In this document: piece after piece, positions 36,001-55,173 of the stretch
Layout: the number at the start of each line of letters is the position of its first letter
Numbering within the stretch: the first letter of the stretch is position 1
Assembly: GCA_026936335.1 (NCBI GenBank)
Contig: JAPMXV010000012.1
Location: 124,001 to 188,000, forward strand
DNA from: Mantamonas sphyraenae
Lineage: Eukaryota > CRuMs > Mantamonadidae
Direction: 5' to 3'
DNA: 64,000 nucleotides
The notes under the pieces: model-generated
Database searches by the model: none
The model's input: only the letters and a program-made list of their open reading frames with translations
Told to the model about the DNA's origin: nothing
Program-made: the position numbers and the translations under genes

Positions 36001-38497
36001 GTTTCTCGAGGCTGCCGAGCTCCACCACACACGAAGACGATGCCAGACGCTCAGTATGGTCCGAGTCCAGCTTCGGTGTCGAGAAGCCCATGAATACTTC
36101 CCACTCGTCGTCCTCGGGGTCCGGCAGAATTGTGTTGATCACTGCGTCCAGTCGCGAGGCACCGTGGCCATCGTCATCGTCGTCTTGCTTTTGGTACACG
36201 TAGTCGATGGCATTGCTGGCCATTGTGTCCCAAAAGACCGCCTCGCCAGAGCTGGGTGGCGTTGGACCAAGGATGGCGGCCAGCTGTTGATTGTCGCCCA
36301 CGAACACGTCCATGGAGGCATCAACACCCGCCTTCTTCATCGCCTTGGTCATCTTCGTGTTGAGCTTGTCGCGCACGGTTGCCTCCAGCACGCCACGCAT
36401 CTTGCTGAGCCGCTCGCGCTTCCCATTGTCGGCATGCTTCTTGCACAGGGCTTCCCACTTCTTGACCGAGATCATGTTGTTGTACATGGCTGCAGGGTTG
36501 GTGTACTCAATCTCGTCTGTGCCCCGCGCCGCTGCCACAAGGCCCTCGACACCCTCTGCCGCCACGTCAACCGTCACCGGGGACGCGTGTCGGGATCCGA
36601 TGTTCTCCAACGGCACATGTGATGCATCGTGTCGCTTCATCGCCTCCCAACGCGTCCGAATCTGTTCCTTCAGGCCGTCCAGCGCGCCACGCAGGGTCTG
36701 TTCGCCCTCCAGCTGGCGCCCGTGCTCCACCACCTCTCCCGGTGGGAGCAGACGTGCCTTTCGCAATGTGTCATGGTCTGTCACGGCATAATCATTGGCG
36801 TAGGCCGCAAACAGGGAGCCAATGTGTCCGCCACCACCCAGATTGACTTGGCCCAGCACCTGAGGACCAGGCAGGCCACTCCAATCCAGCTCAGCTTTCG
36901 TTCCACCCGTATCGAACACGGCGTCCCATGCGTGCAATGACGTGAGGGTGTTGATCGTGCGGTCGTCGAAGCCCATTTGACACAGGTGGAACTTCACGGC
37001 AGCAAGGTACTTCTGAGCGTGCTCCTGCACCAGGTCCAGGTGCTTGGAAGCAGGTTGTGTGCCCCGTGTGCCTTGCAGTAGATGTGCCACGGACTTGTCG
37101 TCCCAAAGGATCGGTTGGTAGATGTACGTCAGCAGGCTCCCGCCGCCCGCCAGCAACTCATTCAGGCTCCCGGCATCCAGCCGCAGCATGTTCCGGCGTG
37201 GGGCTCGCACGGCTGCCTCAATGTCGCTCGACAGCAGCAACGCCGCCACGAGTGAAACCAACCGGCCGACGTGAGGCTCGACGATGGCGAAGCCAAGGCG
37301 AGGGTGCAGGAGAACAACTGGGTGCTCGGCGACGTTGTATCCCCAATCACTATCATGCAGGGTGATCACAAAGGTGACGTGTTGATCGTGGTTGTACAAA
37401 CGCACCAGCTCGTTTTTGACGTCGTCAGCCAGACATGCACCGGGGTTCTCATTCACCTTGTCGTTGCCACACTCGTACACATCGTGCTGGGAACACAGGT
37501 GTTTTACAGCATGATAGACAGCAACCTGCGCCTGTCCAGTCAAACTCAACGTATGCCCCTGTGCTAGTGTCTTCAAGTCGGCCTTCTCCCGTTTCAACTT
37601 GCGCAACGTCTTGCTCATGGTCGCCACATGCGCCAGCGTGTTCTCCATGCGCCGTAGGTGCGTGCCGAAGCTAACTGACTGGGCCTGCTCATCCAGAAAC
37701 TCGGGCTTCAGATCGCAGACGAGCACGTACTTGACATGCGCACTCCGAAGGTCCACCCGCAGTTCTGTGGCCGCTTTCTCAGCCTCGACACATCGTGTAA
37801 CCAGTTCACGCACCTTCTCTTCGGGTACGTCTGACACGCGGGCCGCCTCCTCCACGACCGTGTGGACCACGGAGCTGACATCAACCAGCACTTTCACGTC
37901 GCCTTCCAGCTGAGTCATGCCTTGCTCAAATTCGATACCGTAGGATGCCAAGATATCTTGCTGTCGCCTCGCCTTGCCATTGCCTCCTTGTCGCCCGTGG
38001 GCCAATTGGACCGACACCACTTGGTCCGTCTCAGTCGGTTTCCGTTTTTTGCCCTCCTGCGCTTTCCTTGGACGTCTTGCGACCGGGCTGTACTCCTCAT
38101 CCTCACTGTCCTCCTCATCATCGCTGTACTCCTCATCCTCGCGGTACTCCTCATAGTCGCCATAAACCGATTCCGTGTCCATAGCCGCCTGAGCGGCTGC
38201 AAACATCCTGACGCTTCCTACACCTCCCTCCACCTTCAAACTTCGGCGTGGCCCTTGCACGTCCACCACAGTCTCCCGGGCGCTTACACCAAGCACACAC
38301 ACATCACAGAATCGTTCTTGCAGTCCCACGCCATTGTCACAATGGACGGAAGCACAGACGTGGCGGCGCGAACGCTTCATTCCGGACCGCCCGGAAACCG
38401 AAAGGCCGTCCTCACCGTCGTTGTCAAGGGCGATGTTGCTGTGGCTACGTTTCCGTTTGTCATTATGCTTTGAATACTTTGCGTGGTGTTCGCTCAT
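33023..38497 (-). CDS. Giant Fanzor (eukaryotic TnpB-like RNA-guided nuclease)
   Basis: 1824 aa from ATG 38497 (MSEHHAKYSK); in-frame ATGs at 38563 and 38593 are alternatives. The C-terminal 300 residues hold the RuvC nuclease of the TnpB/Fanzor family: RuvC-I FLAMDPGIS (D1525, bases 33923-33925), a GDG loop at 1697-1699 (CIGDGFKGGRGG), RuvC-II VNECNTTLRC (E1725, 33323-33325), a four-cysteine zinc ribbon (C1732, C1735, C1754, C1757), and RuvC-III HRNRDFASAQ (D1764, 33206-33208). This fits the published Fanzor pattern D...[TS][TS]xx-C4-RD. All three acidic residues are intact. Family members bind an RNA from the element end and cut DNA. Residues 1-1500 match nothing I know: an acidic stretch at about 110-140 followed by the NLS-like KKRKP, and a small Cys cluster C1152, C1155, C1161, C1163. 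Fanzors I know of are roughly 400-1000 aa, so this one is unusually long. Confidence 0.85.
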   Translation of the reverse strand: MSEHHAKYSKHNDKRKRSHSNIALDNDGEDGLSVSGRSGMKRSRRHVCASVHCDNGVGLQERFCDVCVLGVSARETVVDVQGPRRSLKVEGGVGSVRMFAAAQAAMDTESVYGDYEEYREDEEYSDDEEDSEDEEYSPVARRPRKAQEGKKRKPTETDQVVSVQLAHGRQGGNGKARRQQDILASYGIEFEQGMTQLEGDVKVLVDVSSVVHTVVEEAARVSDVPEEKVRELVTRCVEAEKAATELRVDLRSAHVKYVLVCDLKPEFLDEQAQSVSFGTHLRRMENTLAHVATMSKTLRKLKREKADLKTLAQGHTLSLTGQAQVAVYHAVKHLCSQHDVYECGNDKVNENPGACLADDVKNELVRLYNHDQHVTFVITLHDSDWGYNVAEHPVVLLHPRLGFAIVEPHVGRLVSLVAALLLSSDIEAAVRAPRRNMLRLDAGSLNELLAGGGSLLTYIYQPILWDDKSVAHLLQGTRGTQPASKHLDLVQEHAQKYLAAVKFHLCQMGFDDRTINTLTSLHAWDAVFDTGGTKAELDWSGLPGPQVLGQVNLGGGGHIGSLFAAYANDYAVTDHDTLRKARLLPPGEVVEHGRQLEGEQTLRGALDGLKEQIRTRWEAMKRHDASHVPLENIGSRHASPVTVDVAAEGVEGLVAAARGTDEIEYTNPAAMYNNMISVKKWEALCKKHADNGKRERLSKMRGVLEATVRDKLNTKMTKAMKKAGVDASMDVFVGDNQQLAAILGPTPPSSGEAVFWDTMASNAIDYVYQKQDDDDDGHGASRLDAVINTILPDPEDDEWEVFMGFSTPKLDSDHTERLASSSCVVELGSLEKLRNAALINARSVEELDAMAHAFGLIVAIQYDLLECGLLEPSKELENMLSACLQLKVGRIYLKPPSEVEITCEATPKLPKFPKYISVTADLVLSRQPSGGVVAEYLDELAPEEARCGIDLRCLPSGAFTDLCQRGAALVLTSWKVMLINQAVDNLVDLVVASNGDVERRDVLAVVKRLHKGVDDEEDTDAQDTPTSKACEHAVATVLREVVGLSVDKYKALMCNDPSDSGADSHVCAYELARECQSTRKLYPVKQSLHHQLAVQRERLFGRWALSALCDGLLDVCWEDKEDTMLAWSILCGAVTSSPGACSSEGEYFPPPCPHCVAGGPCDCAVGSWLRGAKLARNGQHVHALRASFAWHMVKIGEENGSSRLFSRDAIKAMQVCASRCANGTARVVTHNEDHNIIPGEDMGTYTDPLLLAAFNVFAVLDPMHAPRISKTPFINDGHLSIRLFSAVHALHVRHWQVPAGPGQRRLYYLEHLILPDERLSLFPTLRACLNLLRNPTATSLSDTKPVDDAQLLRFLKGNVGFLEDAPLAERAQSSPFLSHSKPRYNFAIHGKGALEGTSERGGRDKDAHTEDQGNQRRLIERVAAVTIRLCQVAMYVAAHQHRERGKEVEDPHEADGDGATETQTEAVHKLLRKWLPKSADKIIALKLCPESMEHSRRPHGVVSSFSRLIPLSSKANARLQFLAMDPGISNAPSALYIPRTELVENHNVLHFADAWRFSPPSLGAMERRTGIKRDNALLSATVREKMQELRSKRSGLFVDVHTAARAGRVVKSQCSGKILESEQGSSAQFNEGCSQRGDSKTHDRREQKRRIRKMREQWLAQVRATEKMQLELEEGQVRGITLMEEGQLRRITLLCIGDGFKGGRGGVKKLEELAKHNMIVVRVNECNTTLRCPTCGSVHKSKHGSDRTARVKYCERCEMHRNRDFASAQAIANKVYAALRGHTIWCMTKVWQRSQIGRTFRSKIGLPENVDGEAQNLEANSSAG

Positions 38498-38679
38498 TGT
38501 GCGCGTTTTCTTGCCCCCTGTGGCGCAGCTTGTTTGGCGTTCGGTCCTCCATCTGCAGGCCATACGGGCCAAATACAACGAGCACAGCCCCATGACACAC
38601 AAATGCAGGCGCCATGCCAAAGGTGGAATGAACAAACTTCAGAAAGGGGATTTTCATTGGCAACGGGGTTTGCGGCGCG

Positions 38680-38705
38680 AGGCTCAACTTGACCCGAATT
38701 CACTG
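38680..38705 (-). repeat. Right terminal inverted repeat of the Fanzor element
   Basis: Read inward on the minus strand it begins CAGTGAATTCGGG and is flanked outside by TA. It pairs with 32880-32905 at 18 of 26 positions. The VPS13 stop codon starts 6 bp beyond the TA. Confidence 0.6.
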
Positions 38706-38713
38706 TAGTTCCC

Positions 38714-50391
<11,678 letters not shown>

Positions 50392-50416
50392 GGCCGCTGC
50401 TCCTCTCTCGCCCACC

Positions 50417-53400
50417 TCAACGACGCCGCCGCTTTTTCGCTTGCTTCCCACGTCGCACTGGGGACACCGACGACGACGACGAGGCATACTCCTCCTCACT
50501 GTCACTGTTTCCCCACTCCTCTTCCTGCGACGCTGATGAGTCGGACTGATAATCATCCTCATCCTCGTGGTAATCATCTTGGCTGTCCTCGTCCTCGTCA
50601 ACCACCTTGCGACGTCGTCGTTGCCTCTTCTTTCCACGCGACGCAGACACACGCTCTTCAACCTCACTGTCTCCTCCATCTCCATCCACATCCACATACG
50701 CGTCCTCGTCCTCGTCCTCCTCGTCCTCAAGCTGCACCGCACGACGTGAGCTGGTGGCCACCACCTCCTCCTCATCCTCATCCTCATCCTCGTCATCGTC
50801 CTCATGGCTGTGTGCTTCACCCTCGTCCTCGTCCTCGTCGTTGTCTCGTACCACCACGTCTGCGATGTGTGGAGGGAAAACAAGGGTGCTGGATGAGGCC
50901 TCCGGGTTGCTGCTGATGTTCAGAGGAGGCTGTGTGAGTTCCAACTCGTCAATGTCCAGGAGCTGGCTGGCACGTTCGGCGAGGTACGTTGCGGCGTCAT
51001 ACACCTCGCTGCCCACCTCGTTGAACACCTGTGCGTTGTGGCGTATGAGACGCAGGTCGGCCACGAGAGCCTCCTGGTGCCTGTAGTAGCCACTGCGGAC
51101 GCGCTCGAGCACTGCTGTGAGGTCCATGGGACATGCAATGACGCGTGGGTACATGGGCACGTCGGCAAAGTCCACAGGGCTGGCAAACCACTCGAGGGCA
51201 GGGTCGTCGATGAGAGTCTGCACACAGGTCACCAACGCCGCCTGTTGGGTCTCGCTCAGTTCGCTGTCGGGCAACATGGGTGTGGTTGTCTCCTCGCTGT
51301 TCTCCTGGATTTTGACCAGTTCCCAAGGGTTGACACGACTGCGCGTGTCATCGGCGGCCCATTGAAAGAGCACACTCTCCCAGGGGTCATCCTCCCTGCC
51401 CTCCAGATACTTGTTTTCCACCACACTGCCCACATAGAAGCGCAAGGCACCCTCGTCGGCCATGCCCACATTGCAGTAGTCGCCCACCTGCCAGCCTGCC
51501 TCCACCGCGCGACGAAACACACTCGCGTGCACAATGCTCTCGTTCTCGGACGGATCGTAGTTGAGCTTCACCAATCCACCCGGGTCACGTGTGGCATCGC
51601 TGCACTTTTGCATCACCACATGGCAGTACCGTTGCGCCTCATCGGTGAGCACATGCTCCACTTGGATCACGCGCAACTCTTGCACGTCGCCATCCATGGT
51701 GCTCAGCTGCCGCTGCCAGCTCACAGATATGTTTGCATCTGCAATGGGCGATGTCGCAGCCCAATGCCGGTACCCTGTGCGCGACAGTAGCACCACATCG
51801 CCCGGCTGTGGCACAAAGTACACGCCTGTGTTTTCCCACTCCACCATCCAGTCGGGCACCTCACGGAACGCACGGTCCAACTCACGTTGCCTTGCACGCT
51901 CTTCGTTCCGCTGTCGGTTCTGGTTGTTGCGATTGCGTGGCCTGCGTCCACTTGTGGCCCAGTCTTCGTCGTCGCTGTCCTCAGCATAGCACTCGTCCTC
52001 ATCCTCGTCCTCATCTTCGCCCCAATCCTCGTAATCCTCGCTGCCAGCTCGCCTTCGTCCTCCTCGCCGCCTGTTTGCTCCTTGTGCGCCTCTTCCTCTT
52101 CCTCCTCCTCCTCCTTCCTCCTCCTCCTCCCCCTCCTCTTCCAACTGCTCGTTGTACCGCACACGTGCCCCGCGTGTTGCACGTCGTGGCGCCGGTGGTG
52201 AGTACCGTGCCGAAATCGCAATTGAATCGTCGTCTGCGTCGTACCACCGCCGCCCTGTGCGTCTCCTCCGCCTGCCTGTCGACGTGTTGGTGGCGCCTGT
52301 GGTCGACCGTGTCGCACGGGTCCCTCGTCGTCGTCGTCCTCGTCCACCGGCCTCGTCTTCCAGAAGCTGTTCGTACAACGTCCTTCCTCCCAGCTCGTGC
52401 ATTTCCTGTTCCATCTCGTAGTACGAGGCGTAGTCGTTGCCACGTCCTCTTCGTCGTCGTCCGCCTCTGTCCAACTCGTCATCGTCCTCCGCCTCCTCTT
52501 CATCATCCTCATCCTCATCTTCGTCGTCGCTGTACGCATCGTCGTCCTGTTGGAAATCTTCGTCGTCGTCGTCGTCGTCCACAACGCCACTGTTGCGTAG
52601 AGCAATCACTCCCAATGCATCGGGTGTCCCTTGGAAGTGTTCCTCCACGCTGCTTGCGCCGTCGTCACTGTCTGTCTCGCCGTCACCACGTCCCCTTCGC
52701 CCTCGCCTCTGTTGTTGCTGCTCCTGCCCTTGTGTGGTGGTGGTGGTCGTCGTCGTCGTCGTGGCTCCTTCCACCAGCGCCCTGTTGGACGGTCGCCCAC
52801 GCCGTTCCAGCCTGGCTGGCTCTCCACTCGCCAGCAAATAGGCCGCCCAGTCTGTGACGTCCTTGACGTGCAACTCTGGATCTTCGTCCTGATTCATGCG
52901 GCGCATGTGTGTCCTGTACTCCAGCCTGCTTTCGTCGTACTGTGCACGCTGCACCTCTGTGATCTTCTTGCCTGCACGCAGGGGTTGAAACGGCTGCACT
53001 CCCATTTCAATGTTGCACAAACGGCCCATGGGCAACAGGTGCGGCTCCCTGCGCAGCTCTTGGTCCACAGCCCAGCCGTTGGCGTCAAAGGTGAGCCCCT
53101 CGTAGTCGCGTGGAAAGAACTGCTGTTCGGGGGCATACTCCATGATGTCGCGTGGCCCCGTGCCAAACACATACACGTACGTGTCGGTGCTGGCCACAAA
53201 CGATTGGCCATCGGGGTTCCAACTGACGTCCAAGACACGCAGTTGGGCGTCTGTCATGGCGTTGCGTTCGCAGATGCGCCATGCCTTGATGGCCACCCCT
53301 TGTACCACATCCCACATGACAATGTGGCCGTCATAGTCTGCAGTGACCACCACGTGGTCCAGGTACGGGTGTTCGCTGACCACATACACGGCCAATCGAT

Positions 53401-54730
53401 GCCTCTCCATCGAGTGCACCAGCTCGCCATCGCTGGTACGCCACACGTTGACCACACGCTGGCTGTCTGTGGTGACCAAGTAGGTGCCTGCGCATGTCCA
53501 CGCCATGCTGGCAATGCGTACCTTGCTCTTGGAGCGTTCGCGACGCAGGACAAGGGTGTAGAGCCGCTCCACACTGTTGCGCTTGCTGCCACTGCTGGTC
53601 TGTGTGGTCACCACACGGTACATGTTCACATGGCCGTCCTTGGAGCCCGTGGCAAATCGCGTGGGTCCCACGGGACTCCAGCACAGGGCATCGGCCTCGT
53701 CGGTGTGCGCTGCCTCGTCCGCAATCATCTTGGGCCCATTCTTGCGCATGGCATACACACGCACATAGCCCGTCTTGTATGCCACGGCGAGAAACTTGCT
53801 GTTGTGGCTGAACGAACACTGTGTGCTGGCCATCTCCTCGTAGGTGTGTTCCCCTCGCGCCTGCTGCTCCGGACGCAGCACAGCCCACGGTTCGTCCCAC
53901 GCATCGGTTTTGTACACAACACACGAACCGTCGAGGGAACACGACGCCAGGTAGCGGTCGTTTGGCGAGAACGACAGGCAGTTGATGATGTTTTCGTGTG
54001 TGCTGTCACTCAACACGGGTTCCCCGGACTCTGGTTTCCACACACGCACGCGGAGATCGTTACCAGCCGACGCTAGATACCTGTTGTCATGGCTCACAGC
54101 CAGGTCGGCCACGTCGCCAGAGTGTCCCCGCAGAGTGCGTTCCAGAAAGCCCGTGCGTGCGTCCCACACCTTGATCACAAAGTCGTCCGAGCCTGTGTAG
54201 AACCAGTTCCCTCTGCGTCCGTGTGCCAGGCAATACACAGGTGCCCGATGACCCAGCAGCCGTTTCTGCACACGTGTGGCTGCAAAGCCCAACGCCTGCA
54301 ACTCCCGCCGCTCCTGGTGACTCTTGGGGCCTTGCATACGCCATCCATGCAACGCTGTACGACGCGCCATTGTGCCTCGCCCCCCTGTGCTTGATATCTC
54401 TGTGTCCTGTCCACTGCCGGAACTGAGCCGGACGGCCGAGGCATTGCTTGACGACAGGCTGCTCTCGAGCACACTCAGCACGGGGGCACGGCCATTTTCC
54501 AAACGTGCGTTGCTCATGTCCATGGCATTTTGGACCACGGACGACAGTGTGTGTGCACCCACGTGTGGATATCGCACCTGTAGGCTGCCGTACGCGCTGG
54601 CACTCGCCTGTCCCAGCACATTGGTCCGCTGCGGAAGCAGTCCTTGTTGCTCTGCCTGCACTCGCAACACTCGGAACGACCGCGACAGGTTTGGCTGGCC
54701 CTCCAAGTAGCGAAGCATGAGGTACATCAT
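50417..54730 (-). CDS. BRWD/PHIP-type WD40-bromodomain chromatin protein
   Basis: 1437 aa from ATG 54730. It starts with the BRWD helical (LisH-like) segment MMYLMLRYLEG...LLPQR, then WD40 repeats at about 145-530 (for example GHRAPVYCLAHGRRGNWFYTGSDD, then LRGHSGDVADLAVSHDNRYLASAG). A very acidic, Arg/Gly-rich stretch follows, then the Tudor-like segment YFVPQPGDVVLLSRTGYRHW, and one bromodomain at about 1150-1262 with MYPRVIACPMDL and the acetyl-lysine Asn in HNAQVFNE. The tail is acidic/basic. Animal BRWD1-3/PHIP have two bromodomains and act as DCAF adaptors and histone readers; only one bromodomain is seen here. A likely extra 5' exon (55115-54801, 105 codons, phase 0, 70-bp intron gtgatc...cagag) would move the start to 55115. 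The stop lies just 25 bp before the VPS13 start on the same strand. Confidence 0.88.
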   Translation of the reverse strand: MMYLMLRYLEGQPNLSRSFRVLRVQAEQQGLLPQRTNVLGQASASAYGSLQVRYPHVGAHTLSSVVQNAMDMSNARLENGRAPVLSVLESSLSSSNASAVRLSSGSGQDTEISSTGGRGTMARRTALHGWRMQGPKSHQERRELQALGFAATRVQKRLLGHRAPVYCLAHGRRGNWFYTGSDDFVIKVWDARTGFLERTLRGHSGDVADLAVSHDNRYLASAGNDLRVRVWKPESGEPVLSDSTHENIINCLSFSPNDRYLASCSLDGSCVVYKTDAWDEPWAVLRPEQQARGEHTYEEMASTQCSFSHNSKFLAVAYKTGYVRVYAMRKNGPKMIADEAAHTDEADALCWSPVGPTRFATGSKDGHVNMYRVVTTQTSSGSKRNSVERLYTLVLRRERSKSKVRIASMAWTCAGTYLVTTDSQRVVNVWRTSDGELVHSMERHRLAVYVVSEHPYLDHVVVTADYDGHIVMWDVVQGVAIKAWRICERNAMTDAQLRVLDVSWNPDGQSFVASTDTYVYVFGTGPRDIMEYAPEQQFFPRDYEGLTFDANGWAVDQELRREPHLLPMGRLCNIEMGVQPFQPLRAGKKITEVQRAQYDESRLEYRTHMRRMNQDEDPELHVKDVTDWAAYLLASGEPARLERRGRPSNRALVEGATTTTTTTTTTQGQEQQQQRRGRRGRGDGETDSDDGASSVEEHFQGTPDALGVIALRNSGVVDDDDDDEDFQQDDDAYSDDEDEDEDDEEEAEDDDELDRGGRRRRGRGNDYASYYEMEQEMHELGGRTLYEQLLEDEAGGRGRRRRGTRATRSTTGATNTSTGRRRRRTGRRWYDADDDSIAISARYSPPAPRRATRGARVRYNEQLEEEGEEEEEGGGGGRGRGAQGANRRRGGRRRAGSEDYEDWGEDEDEDEDECYAEDSDDEDWATSGRRPRNRNNQNRQRNEERARQRELDRAFREVPDWMVEWENTGVYFVPQPGDVVLLSRTGYRHWAATSPIADANISVSWQRQLSTMDGDVQELRVIQVEHVLTDEAQRYCHVVMQKCSDATRDPGGLVKLNYDPSENESIVHASVFRRAVEAGWQVGDYCNVGMADEGALRFYVGSVVENKYLEGREDDPWESVLFQWAADDTRSRVNPWELVKIQENSEETTTPMLPDSELSETQQAALVTCVQTLIDDPALEWFASPVDFADVPMYPRVIACPMDLTAVLERVRSGYYRHQEALVADLRLIRHNAQVFNEVGSEVYDAATYLAERASQLLDIDELELTQPPLNISSNPEASSSTLVFPPHIADVVVRDNDEDEDEGEAHSHEDDDEDEDEDEEEVVATSSRRAVQLEDEEDEDEDAYVDVDGDGGDSEVEERVSASRGKKRQRRRRKVVDEDEDSQDDYHEDEDDYQSDSSASQEEEWGNSDSEEEYASSSSSVSPVRRGKQAKKRRRR

Positions 54731-54800
54731 CTCTGTGCGTTGATATGTGCGTGTGGCCCGTCGCAGGCGGTGTGTTTTTCGTTTGCGTGAGCGTGATCAC

Positions 54801-55115
54801 CGATCGTCGGCTGGCGCCCTTTGGCCCGCTTTTCCGCCCTCCGACAGCTGGCAAAAACGCACCTCGCTCGTCCACGCCTCCGCTCTGCTGACGCATGAGA
54901 GCACTCCAGTCACTGGAGGCCCCTCCGAGCCCATTCACGACACGTGTGGCGTGCTGCTGTGCCTTGTCGTCAACTGCAGGGTGCTGGTCGACCTCCATGG
55001 CGTCGCTCCGGTCCCTCCCGCTTGCATTCCTGCTGCCCTCATCCTGCTGCACTTCGCCTCTGTGGCCCGCTGTGTCCTCTGGCAAGTAGTGCCACATGGG
55101 CACGTTGCGTCGCAT
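54801..55115 (-). CDS. Possible first coding exon of the BRWD gene
   Basis: An open 105-codon stretch from ATG 55115 (MRRNVPMWHYLPEDTAG) to a gtgatc donor. It is low in Cys and moderately acidic, unlike chance frames here, and it joins in phase to an AG acceptor directly before the ATG at 54730. There is no homology to confirm it. Confidence 0.4.
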
Positions 55116-55173
55116 GGCAGGGGTGGTTGTTTTTTTGGTTGGCAGCTGCGGCGCGGGGGCCGCCAGCGCAGAA
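55116..55173. promoter_or_regulatory. Probable bidirectional promoter, BRWD / RAD51B
   Basis: If the upstream BRWD exon is real, 58 bp separate the two start codons. If not, the shared 5' region is 54731-55173 (443 bp). It contains a T7 run and GC-rich sequence and no TATA box. Confidence 0.35.

Larger units (their letters stand above)
32880..38705 (-). mobile_element. Tc1/mariner-like element carrying a giant Fanzor gene
   Basis: 5826 bp bounded by imperfect inverted repeats starting CAG, each flanked by TA (32878-32879 and 38706-38707), the standard target duplication of Tc1/mariner transposons. The only long ORF is the Fanzor gene on the minus strand. No DDE/D transposase was recognised, so the element is probably mobilised in trans or is a relic. 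Bao and Jurka (2013) described Fanzor proteins inside several eukaryotic DNA-transposon types, including mariner-like ones. The element lies between the stop codons of two convergent genes and interrupts neither. Confidence 0.65.

Noticed and set aside
38498-38635. Extending the Fanzor protein to the start of its open frame at 38635
   Set aside because: The first codon there is TTG. ATG 38497 has a better context (A at -3) and is followed by basic, polar sequence, although ATGs at 38563 and 38593 cannot be ruled out.
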